From the NCBI GenBank assembly GCA_015852425.1, contig JAAAIG010000491.1:1-28735 (forward strand): a DNA stretch of 28,735 nucleotides. The letters are read 5' to 3'. Within the stretch, counting starts at the first letter, position 1; each line of letters starts with the position of its first letter. Shown here in pieces: positions 20,801 through 28,735 of the stretch. The notes beneath the pieces are model-generated. The model did no database searches and was not told the origin of the DNA. It saw only the letters and a list, made by a program, of their open reading frames with translations. This stretch comes from Gryganskiella cystojenkinii (lineage: Eukaryota > Mortierellomycota > Mortierellomycetes > Mortierellales > Mortierellaceae). The position numbers and the translations under genes were made by a program.

Positions 20801-22300
20801 AGGTCACTCCCGAGAGCTTGCGCCAGAGCATCCAGGCCGAGACTCGCTTGAGATACAGATTTGAGCTCCCCGCCGACTTTGTGAAGAACGTCGCCCTCGA
20901 GAAGAAGGTGCCATTGTTGAGAGAGGTCTGCATCCGTTCAGGAATCCAGGTCGAGGCCCGTGACTACATCTTTGCACCTATCAACTCTACTGAGACTGAG
21001 TCAGTTGCTGTTGTTGCGGAGACACCAGCTGTCGGCAAAAAAGGCAACAAGGCTGACAAGACCCAGGCTGCTGCTCGCAAGATTGCAAAATCCAAGAAAC
21101 GTGCTACCACCTTCGAGGCAAATGACATCTTGACGATCTTGCCTTTGGTGAAGCAGGCTTCGACCCGTTCCAGCTATGCTGATGAAGCTTTTGAGGCCGG
21201 CAAGACCTCGTTGGCTCAGGGTCATCGCCAGTTGGGACTCGAGTTGTTGTTGGAGTCCTTGGCTCTCCATGAGCAAACTTATGGATTCTTGCACCCGGAG
21301 ACTGCTCGCTGCTACCAGGCCCTCGCTATGATCTACTATCACTCGGACGACAAAGAAGTTGCTCTCGAGTTCCAGCGCAAGGCTGTCATCGTCTCTGAGA
21401 GGACATTGGGTGTGGATTCGCCCGAAGCGCTGCACAATTACTTGAACTTGGGGTTGTTCGAGCATGCTTCCGGTCGCACTTTGACTGCCCTCAAGTACTT
21501 GAAGCACGCGATCCAGTACTGGGATTTGATTTACGGAAAGTCTCACCCTGATTCCGCCACCGCTGATAATAACGTTGCTGTGATGTTGCAGTCTTTGAGA
21601 GACTTTGATATCTCGTGCGCATTCTTTGAGCGCGCCAAAGCCACTCAGGAGTTGGCCCATGGATCCGAACACGTTGTTTTGGCCAACTGCCACCACGTCT
21701 TGGCCAAGGCTCATGCTCTCAAGGGTGATTTTGCGACTGCTGTCAAGTCCGAGCAGTCGGCTTACGATATGTTTTTGAAGCTGGTGAGTTTCTCCCCGGA
21801 CTGTCCATTGCCTTTGGTCGTCCTTGTGTATGATTGTTTATGACGGCTTATCTGTGGATCTAACATGCACCTTTCGTTTTTAGGCTGGTGAGAAAGACGC
21901 CAGGACCTTGGAGGCTGATGCTTGGCTGCAAGAGCTCAAGAACACTCTCGAGTTCACCACCAACCAGGCCATGTACGAGAAGGCGGCTTTGGAGCAACAG
22001 GCTGCTGCCGCCTTAAACGGCGGTCACCACGTGACGGGACCCACTTCGTTGTCTGCGACCGCTGCTGCTGCCGCCAAGGTTGCCATGTCTCAGGCTGCTA
22101 TCCGCGCTGCCAACGCCGAGGCGCAAGTTGGCACCAAGGGTCATTTGTCCTTGGACGAGTTGATGGAGTACATCAACAAGAACCAGCCCGCACCTTCATC
22201 CAAGGCCTCCAAGAAAGCCAAGGCCAAGCGTGCTGCTGCCGCTGCTGCTGCCACGGCTAATACCGCTACTCCCAAGTCCAATGCTTCCTCCAAGAAGTAG
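17846..22300 (+). CDS. CLU1: Clustered mitochondria protein Clu1/CLUH (eIF3-associated, 1281 aa)
   Basis: Exons 17846-17912, 18020-18099, 18209-18380, 18463-18600, 18701-20358, 20470-21783 and 21884-22300 join to 1281 codons, matching yeast Clu1 in length. An acidic leader is followed by the ubiquitin-like CLU-N domain (about 30-110), with ELFQITINLPNKGSKVQV. NYTEREARIHVNRLRDLL links it to a GSKIP-like module (about 165-250). The CLU domain covers about 320-600, an eIF3-p135-type central region begins near 706 (LQDFMAYIVSPIDGG), and TPR repeats span about 944-1143 (LHPETARCYQALAMIYYHSDD and following). The tail is Ala/Lys-rich. Acidic and Lys-rich linkers lie near 645-690. In yeast, Dictyostelium and animals this cytosolic RNA-binding protein keeps mitochondria distributed and acts on mRNAs for mitochondrial proteins, and it co-purifies with eIF3. 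The same role is inferred here. Confidence 0.93.
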
Positions 22301-22775
22301 ATAACCATTTTATTATTATTTTTTGCCCTCCTCTTCATCCACCATTGTTACTCTATTACCACACTACACCTATTCATCGCTGTCTTTTTGTGTTCTTCTT
22401 TTGTGTTCGTTGTTGTTATCATTTTCCTTTTTGCCAGTTTTTTTTCCAGAAGTAAAGCATTTTTCGAGTGTGTTTTTCGATCATTTTGTCATGTGACTTC
22501 CTGGCTCAAGTCTGGGAATAGAGAAAGAACCAACTGACAGGGCGAAGCATCATCTTTTTTTATTCTCTTTCCTCTTTTCCATCAGACAACTTCGTCATCG
22601 AATAGGGACAGGACTCAGGATTTCTTGAACCGAATTCCAGGAACGGTTTGACTCACTGTCCTTTAACGCCATCTTCTTGACTCTACACACCTTCGGCTCA
22701 TCCAACAGGAATCGCGGGTTTTCAAAAATCTCGGTGGTTCGTAATTAATCGACAGAACGCGTTCCATTCACAAAC
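22301..22775. other. CLU1 3' UTR and MEX67 promoter
   Basis: This 475-bp tandem spacer starts with T/C-rich sequence typical of a 3' UTR, including long T-runs near 22316-22322 and 22438-22445. C/T-rich stretches near 22556-22585 and 22660-22690 may belong to the MEX67 promoter. No open frame or RNA gene was recognised. Confidence 0.45.
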
Positions 22776-25700
22776 ATGCAACGAGGAGGAGGAGAAGGTG
22801 GCTATCGCGGTAACTATCGCGGTCGGGGTAGCGGCGGCCGGGGCCGTGGACGCGGTGGCGGTGGCGGTGGTTCGAGGAACGATGGCGGTTATTATGACGA
22901 GGGTTACGGGAATGACGCTCCAGAGCAACTCTTCACTTCAGGAGCACGCCAACGGTCTGCGACTGAAGCTTGGGGAGGTGCTGCACAAGGTGGACGCGAT
23001 GACGGTTCTGTTCAATTCCGAAGAGGACCTCCAAGAGACGATGGGTATAATGACAACAGAGGCGGTGGCAGCTACCGAGGCAAGGGTCGCGGAGACTATT
23101 CTCAAGGTGGTGGCGCTTCCTCGACTCCGAGGTCCAGTACAGTCGTGATCTTTGTAAGCGATGGTTCTCATGTCGTGCTCGTAAAGTTGCTGTCCTCAAT
23201 CCCAGGTTGTCAATTTTGATCATCTATGGAAAATTAACTTTTCTTTGATACCTTTACTCAACAGGTCAATCCTGAGACTGGATCGCCTGCCATTAGTCAC
23301 GAGATTGACGCTGTGATTGAACTCTTGCGAAGAAAGATCCTGCCAGTCATTCTAACGGCAACAAGTGTAAGGACAGATATCTACAGCATGGCGGCGCCAC
23401 TCTTTGCTTTTGGATTCCGCATCATCTTCATCCTAACCTGATTTTTTACTCTACCAGCCTCGCATGAACACTGCCACAGGAGGGATCTCGTTTCTGGCAG
23501 GTGATATCGACCAAGCTATGGCACTGAAAGCTCTCTCTGGAATGGAGGTTCGACCCCAACAAAAGGTACAAAGACAAACCATTGACTCGCTGTTGCTGAT
23601 GAAGCAGACACATACCATGGGTAGTAAGGGAAAATCTCCAGATCTATTTTTTTTTCAATCTAACCTCATCGTTGATAGATTGTCATCACTACCTCAGAGG
23701 ACAAGAACAAACTGGCAGGAATGCAGATCAATCGACCAATTTCACTTTCCAACGGAGCCTTCTCTGCTTCTGCCCCGCCCTTGAACTCTTTCAACACCGG
23801 TGGTGGTTCAAGAGGACACCCAGGTTCAGGATCTGGGTCTGGATCTGGATCCACCAAGGCGACCCTTCAACAGTTCTTACAAAATCGATACAACAATGGA
23901 TTTCTGAACTTGGAGAACATGGCCCAGGACCCTATCCTTAACGCTGCGCGAATCAGTTTCCCAGGAGGGCCCCGCTCGGATATCGGCTTTAGGCTCATCA
24001 AAACTGCCGCTGAGCTCTTCCCAGACGTATGACTCGATCATGTGTACTGACAAAAGTTTTGGATTTTGTTTCTTTGCTAACCTTGCCCCTACTCTTTTCG
24101 ATACTGGAATGCTATCTCTTTAAAAGGCCACTACGATTTCTTTTGCACAAAACCACTTGCATTCTGTAGAACCGATTGAATCCCTGGCTCAGCAGTTTCC
24201 TGGACTTGTGAACTTGTCTCTCCGAGGCAACGTCATTCGTGAATTCAGGGATGTGGAACGACTGGGCGGATCAAAACTTCCCAACTTGAGGGAACTTATC
24301 TTAGCTGACAACCCTATCCGCGACCAGGAGGTCGCCTCAAGCGGTGACGATTTGTCTTACAGGAGGTGATAGTCAGAACTTTACGAGAGCAACGTATCTC
24401 AGGCTTTAACTTGGTTGTGAGATCGAACGTATCTAACATTTGACCGCGTTACAGTCGAATTACACGACTTTTCCCTTCTATTCAAGTCCTGGACCAACTT
24501 CCAGTGCCTCCTAGGATCTCTTTCGGGCAGAGTGGTGACTCAACCGGCGCTGCACCTGTCCAATCTACTCTTCCTGTGCCTATCCGGGGAAACTTCTTTG
24601 ACACACCATCGACCGAGACTACCGTTCTTGAGTTTTTGACATGGTAAGGTGAAATTATTCAAGAATTCCGCTGCGTGAACAACGATGGATGATCCTCTTG
24701 GAACTGACAAGGTATATCCTCCTTATGACCGCCGTCTTGTTGTCAGCTTTTTTATGATCTATGATTCGAATCGCGGAGCCCTGGAACACATGTACGACAG
24801 CTCGGCCACCTTCTCGTACCAAATCGCGGATATCCACCCAAACATGCCCAAGAGACGCGACCATACTTCTCGGAAAAGTCAAGACTGGGATCCATATGCC
24901 CTAAAGAACCGTGACCTGAGTGAAACCAGGGATCTTAGTAAGGATTACGAAATCAGAGAGTTGACGATGGCCTCAGAGATGCTATCCAGTAGTGACATAA
25001 CCTGCTTTCTCTTTCATAGTTCAGCGCACGGCGACCCTGCATGTTGGCAATGAGGCTATTGTTCGCCAGGGACTGCTAAAGCTTCCATCGTCGGCACACG
25101 ATTTGAGTGACGCATCCAAGATTTGCGTGGATGCTTGGCAAACCGGAAGTCTCTTGCCGACCGTTTGTATTTATGTAATGGTTCATGGCGAGTTTGAAGA
25201 GCCAAGAGCCCCAGGAGCCATGTCAAGCTCATCGAGAGGTCGAGGAAGAGGTGGACGAAATGATGGCTATGGTAGCCGTAATGGACCATCCACGATCCGG
25301 AGGTCTTTTGATCGGACGTTCATCATTGCACCTGCACCTCCAGGAACTTTGTAAGTAACGATGATGCGCCGCGTTCATCCTCTGTGGCAGACGTTGGAAA
25401 TCCGAGATCATCGAGTCTTACTTTACTCATCTGCCTTTCCATATTACTTTACCAGCGCTGCTACGCAAGGATGGAAGTGCATTATCGTCTCGGACCAATT
25501 GACAGTTCGGAACCACAACGGATCAGAGGCATGGAAACCGGATGTCGGGTTGAACGTGCCTTCCTCAATTACCGCTGCTGTCAGCGGGTCGACAGGGAGC
25601 TTAGGGTCTAGCTCAAGCACTTCCTTGAACGGCGCAAACGTCAATCCCAATGCTGCGAGTGTCATGCAGCTAGGACAACAACTTCAGAAACAGTTCAACG

Positions 25701-26023
25701 CTCAATCCTCCGCGGGACCTGACCTTGTAAGTTTAAGTCTCATCATGCCTCACACCCGCAGCCAAAAAAATTCTCTAGGCTTTTGCAACTAATTGGCTGC
25801 TCCTGCTTTGTTTTTATTTTTCTCTTTATTGTGGTATTTTTGTTAGTCCCAGGAACAACAGGCCAAGATTCAGGAGCTACAGAGGATCACCGGTCTCACG
25901 TATTCCTATGCTCTCGACTGTCTGAACACGACGGGATGGGATCTCCAACTGGGTGTTGCCCTTGTGTCGGAGAAACGAACGAGCCTTCCGTTGGATGCCT
26001 GGCAAGTACGTCCCCCCTTTTAA
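22776..26023 (+). CDS. MEX67: mRNA export receptor Mex67/NXF1 (777 aa, 10 exons)
   Basis: Exons 22776-23153, 23265-23366, 23458-23565, 23679-24026, 24127-24365, 24455-24643, 24747-24937, 25020-25350, 25456-25726 and 25847-26023 join to 777 codons; introns are 82-120 bp. Order: an RGG/Gly-rich arm (1 to about 115), an RRM-like domain (about 120-215), a linker with GSGSGSGSGS, leucine-rich repeats (about 315-405, with LVNLSLRGNVIREFRDVERL and LPNLRELILADNPI), an NTF2-like domain (about 440-645, LEFLTCFFMIYDSNRGAL), a Ser/Gly/Asn linker and a UBA-type domain (720-777, GLTYSYALDCLNTTGWDLQL). In other fungi and animals this protein, with an Mtr2/NXT1 partner bound to the NTF2-like domain, carries mRNPs through nuclear pores via FG repeats bound by the NTF2-like and UBA domains. 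It is longer than yeast and human forms (about 600-620 aa) because of the RGG arm, linkers and an RGG insert (about 587-612). The last codons VRPPF may be read-through of a GTACGT site. Confidence 0.92.
23823..23852. repeat. GGATCT-type hexamer repeat encoding Gly-Ser in MEX67
   Basis: Five imperfect copies of GG(T/A/G)TC(A/T/C) encode alternating Gly-Ser residues in the linker between the RRM-like domain and the leucine-rich repeats. It is likely a slippage-prone, flexible spacer. Confidence 0.65.
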
Positions 26024-27068
26024 GGGTGGTATGTCGTCTCATCGACAAATAAAAACAAGGGCTGGATATCCCACAGGCAGGCAGGCTCAATATAGTTTGG
26101 GAGATATGCCGGACTTCAAGATCGTACCACAACCACACAAATAAAAGTAAAACAATCCGAATCTTGGACGGTGCTGTACTGCACCGACTTTGCCATCAAC
26201 GTCTTAACAAAGATGGATGCAGCTAGCTGGGTACACTTTTTCCCAACTGACTCTTCACAACATCTGTCTCTTAAACCCTCCTCCCCCCCCCGTCTCCTTT
26301 TATCTCCCATACTCCATCCAAAGACCGTCCGTTCCTCGTTGCTCAAGGAATAATATAGTCCTTCGTCCGTGGCGGCCCGTTTGGGAATCTGTGTCAGGCA
26401 AAGCTGGTGCGCTGTCCTTTGGTGGTAGAAGGAGCGGTAGCTCAACTCGACCACTGTCAGAACTACCTACGCCTTGGACACCGAATCGGAGTAGTCCTCG
26501 ATGCCCAATGCGAACCTCCAACGAATCCCACTCTTGCTAACCTTGGTTACTTTTTTTTTTTCTTTTTACTATCAATCAGCAAACAGATGCTGAGAAAAGA
26601 ACAAACAACACAAAAGGGAAAACAGGCACCATTGGCCGCTTTTTCCTTTGAGGATGTAGCAGTACTGTTATACTGTACTTGATTCGAGAAGGCGTCCCGC
26701 AAAACAATAATAGACATGCCAAACCAAAGTTTGAAATCTGCGGGTTGTTCTTCCCTGATGACGACAGAAGAACGGCGGGAATGAGAAAAGGCACCGTGAC
26801 GAATAATGCTGCTAGTAAGAGAGAATTTTTTTTACTACTTCGCACTTAATGTATTCAAGCGAACAAAAAATAACCGAGAGCCACGTTTTTCTCGCTACTG
26901 TCCTCAAAGCCGAGATTAAAAAAGAAGAATGACAAGAAGGAGCAGACTAACCCGCCATTTTCACTCACGCACCAGCTCCGTTTGTGCCATGCTTCGATCG
27001 CTCTCGGTCGCCGAAAGGGATAAGAATGTCACTAAACTCTTCCCACCCTCACCATACATACCCTTTGA
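26024..27068. other. MEX67 3' flank and gene-poor sequence
   Basis: Just after the MEX67 stop lies an AATAAA (26140-26145). A short perfect inverted repeat occurs at 26169-26186 (CGGTGC, six-base loop, GCACCG). Around 26390-26540 a plus-strand frame gives a Ser/Arg/Pro-rich peptide (GSSTRPLSELPTPW) that could be part of an old coding region, but no start, splice partner or family could be found. The rest is A/T-run-rich with no convincing gene. Confidence 0.4.
26140..26145 (+). terminator. Possible polyadenylation signal of MEX67
   Basis: This AATAAA lies 117 bases after the MEX67 stop codon, in A-rich sequence. It is the best candidate signal in the 3' flank but unproven. Confidence 0.35.
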
Positions 27069-27299
27069 CGAACCAGAGAAGAGAAAAGAGCAGTCCTTGC
27101 AGTCGCGTATCTTTATTGCTGGAGGACGCCTGAGCTCGCCAAACAACTCAATGTACCAGAGTCCACTGTCAAGGACAATATCAACAAAGTTAAGAAAGAC
27201 GAGCGTAGCGTCTCCCCGCAGCTCCGGTCAGAACAAGCTAACGGAGTGTTTGGAAAGATTTGTCGTTCGTTACCTTCAGCTCGACAGGGACCCGTTTGA
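27069..27299 (+). pseudogene. Orphan helix-turn-helix fragment
   Basis: A 76-codon frame without a start codon (it follows an in-frame TGA and ends in TGA at 27297-27299) encodes a homeodomain-like helix-turn-helix. TREEKRAVLAVAYLY looks like a first helix, and TPELAKQLNVPESTVKDNIN is a clear HTH with the recognition helix beginning at PESTVK; Lys/Glu-rich and Ser/Gln-rich residues follow. Such modules occur in transposases, recombinases and other DNA-binding proteins; the class cannot be decided from this piece. It ends six bases before FkbM-like coding sequence starts in another frame. It is therefore either a decayed gene fragment, a relic of a mobile element, or an exon whose partners I could not find. 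Confidence 0.4.
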
Positions 27300-27304
27300 C
27301 CAGT

Positions 27305-27582
27305 AAGAACATCTCTTGTTGGCTCCTTCAAAACTTTTACCGAGAGATTTTGTCGTGGTCAAGATGGATATTGAAGGCGCCGAATATGAGGTTGTACCGC
27401 ATATGGCCAGCATGCAAGCCTGGTCCGTCATGGACGAGTTGTTGGTGGAGTGGCATGGTCGAGGCGAGCTCGGAGGCGGATCTCTTGAAGAGATGCAATT
27501 GTGCTGGGCTCGAGCTCAGGCAGCCAAGAACAAGTTAATCTCGGAGGGTGTTCAAATGCCTGTGTACGATTCAGTTGCTTAG
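27305..27582 (+). pseudogene. Frameshifted C-terminal fragment of an FkbM-type methyltransferase
   Basis: From 27305 one frame reads KNISCWLLQNF; at the T-run 27335-27338 the family sequence continues one base out of register as LPRDFVVVKMDIEGAEYEV and runs to a normal stop at 27580-27582 (ending QMPVYDSVA). This fits loss of one T. KMDIEGAEYEV is the characteristic core of FkbM-family SAM-dependent methyltransferases. About 90 codons remain, roughly the last third of such a protein; the SAM-binding motif I region is missing and the upstream sequence is unrelated HTH coding sequence. The next gene to the right starts with the N-terminal part of the same family, so this is likely a dead paralogue or a duplication scar. 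Confidence 0.65.
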
Positions 27583-28397
27583 CATTCATGTTAGTCACTA
27601 TTTTCTCTTTTTCCGATTTCTTTTAATTATACTCTTGAGTATGTCGCTAGCATATTAGTTCAATTATACCCTTTCTGGAGCAAAAAAGTGCCTTTCTCAA
27701 TACTACTCTGGCGTTTACATGTTCAGGAGCTGGGAAGAAAGGCAACTCCTCACCTCCTCCGAAAAAGGGTATTGCGCTTTGGCCAGGAGGGCAAAATCTG
27801 CAAGGGCTGGGCGATCACAAAGTGCAGGTTGTTGTACAGAACACCTTTTTACTGAGGGCGAACGTGGGGCAAGAGGAGTGTTTATACTCCAATGGAAAAA
27901 CAAGAGTGTAAGGAGCAGAGCCCGACTATCAAAACCGAGAAGACGTTCCAGGCCTAGAACGTGGCGTATTAATAATAATAATTAGGAAATGAGAAGAGAG
28001 TGCGAAACAGAGTTCATGGTCGCATTTGGGGTGTCCTTTCCTACTGTAGCAGGACTTTACTCCACAACGGAGAGACGACAGAAACACTGCCGAATGACTA
28101 GACATGGTTGTGTGGGCTAGGCCTATTTAAACCAACACTACAAGCAGCAACCAATCGGCGAGATTGTCTCGGCCTGGAGGACAGCAAATTTTAGATTTCT
28201 CGTGACGACCCTGGAAAAAGAACGTTGAAGCACTCAATCGTTTAATCTATTCTCTTTTTCAACCCGGCACCTGGCTTCTCTTTTCTCTCTTTCTTACTTT
28301 TTTTTTCTAACCATCAACCCTTCCCTCAGTCTTTAGTTCCCTTATACCCTCCCGTCGAATACCTTCAGTCGCAGCAGCAGCTTTACATCTTTCAGCA
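27583..28397. other. Spacer and probable promoter of the FkbM-type gene
   Basis: This region contains a TATTTAA element (28124-28130) about 270 bases before the start codon, and a C/T-rich tract (about 28250-28330) that probably marks the transcription start area. Between 27719 and 27985 both strands carry an open frame of 60-90 codons; the minus-strand one has a somewhat protein-like peptide (RPALADFALLAKAQYPFSEE) but no recognised family. It could be a dispersed repeat or an old coding relic. Confidence 0.35.
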
Positions 28398-28735
28398 ATG
28401 ATACAGTCAAAAAAACCCCAACTCAGTAACGTTTTCTTCCCATAACAGTGCACAAGGATTCATCTGTTTGCAGTTCGAAGGTGTTCAACAGACCATCGAA
28501 CTCAGTTCTTTTCTTCTCTTTTCTTTACTTTTGCCTCCCTTTTCCATCGCACATTTTTTTCTCTCTCAACAGGAAATATTGTCGCAGTGGTGTGTGTGGT
28601 ACTAGTCATCACCCTCGGTTTCCATCACACGGATCCCCTTGGTTTACGTCCCACGGATCCTAGACTCAAATGGAAGTATAATACAGACCCTAACAAGCCC
28701 CGCTATGTCTTTATCGATCTCGGTGCCAACGGTGC
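28398..28735 (+). CDS. Membrane-anchored FkbM-type methyltransferase, N-terminal part
   Basis: Exon 1 (28398-28425) encodes nine residues plus one base; a 147-bp intron (28426-28572, GTAACG...CAACAG) joins it to exon 2, which runs off the right edge. The joined N-terminus is a short basic head (MIQSKKPQLR) and one hydrophobic segment of about 15-17 residues (NIVAVVCVVLVITLGF). A luminal stem rich in Pro/Asp follows, then YVFIDLGANG, the SAM-binding motif I of FkbM/Methyltransf_21 proteins. The arrangement suggests a type II membrane protein of the secretory pathway, perhaps modifying a glycan or lipid by O-methylation; the substrate is unknown. The catalytic core and C-terminus lie beyond the window. 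The pseudogene at 27305-27582 carries the matching C-terminal part of the same family. Confidence 0.7.

Noticed and set aside
21001..21714. Minus-strand open frame of 237 codons opposite CLU1 exon 6.
   Set aside because: It is a shadow of the TPR-encoding frame on the plus strand.
26169..26186. Perfect six-base inverted repeat with a six-base loop after MEX67.
   Set aside because: It is too short to stand out in nearly 29 kb and has no U-run or other context that would give it a function.

Overview
The window looks like nuclear DNA of an early-diverging filamentous fungus, most likely Mucoromycota and plausibly a Mortierella-type species (inference). The genes are split by many short introns, mostly 80-150 bp with GT...AG ends. 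The products are typical fungal housekeeping proteins, and the spacers are full of A/T homopolymers and C/T-rich tracts. I saw no bacterial operons, CRISPR array, tRNA, rRNA or intact transposon. All exon joins were worked out by hand from splice signals and frame continuity. Joined reading frames stay open in every gene listed as complete.

Layout, left to right. (1) 816-3693 (+): a 642-aa conserved protein with ATP-grasp-like motifs in an unusual order; its first intron is long and has a GC donor. (2) 3942-5227 (-): a Utp16/Bud21-like nucleolar protein. (3) 5713-8637 (+): the WD40 protein Utp17/Nan1/WDR75, sharing a 485-bp divergent promoter with gene 2. (4) 8818-10461 (-): a METTL18/Hpm1-like ribosomal-protein histidine methyltransferase. 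(5) 10817-12424 (+): mitochondrial ribosomal protein mL46, divergent from gene 4. (6) 14356-15732 (-): UDP-glucose 4-epimerase with added N- and C-terminal tails. (7) 17846-22300 (+): Clu1/CLUH, with a probable intron in the 5' UTR. (8) 22776-26023 (+): the mRNA export receptor Mex67/NXF1, in ten exons. (9) 27069-27582 (+): decayed sequence, consisting of an orphan helix-turn-helix fragment followed by a frameshifted C-terminal piece of an FkbM-type methyltransferase. (10) 28398 to the right edge (+): the start of a membrane-anchored FkbM-type methyltransferase, cut by the window end.

Genes 2-5 all serve ribosome production or composition: two SSU-processome factors, a ribosomal-protein methyltransferase and a mitoribosomal protein. 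Clu1 (translation and mRNAs of mitochondrial proteins) and Mex67 (mRNA export) extend the RNA/translation theme. This may be chance proximity, but the two divergent pairs could be co-regulated. The left 26 kb is ordinary conserved gene territory. The right 2.7 kb is gene-poor and holds the decayed sequence next to an apparently intact family member. The regions 12.4-14.4 kb and 15.7-17.8 kb have no confidently called gene, apart from one weak coding-like frame on the minus strand at 13161-13436.

I did not find a convincing new multi-gene system. The most unusual items are the motif order of gene 1, the GC-AG 711-bp intron, the RGG-rich additions to Mex67, and the pseudogene/HTH mosaic beside the FkbM gene.
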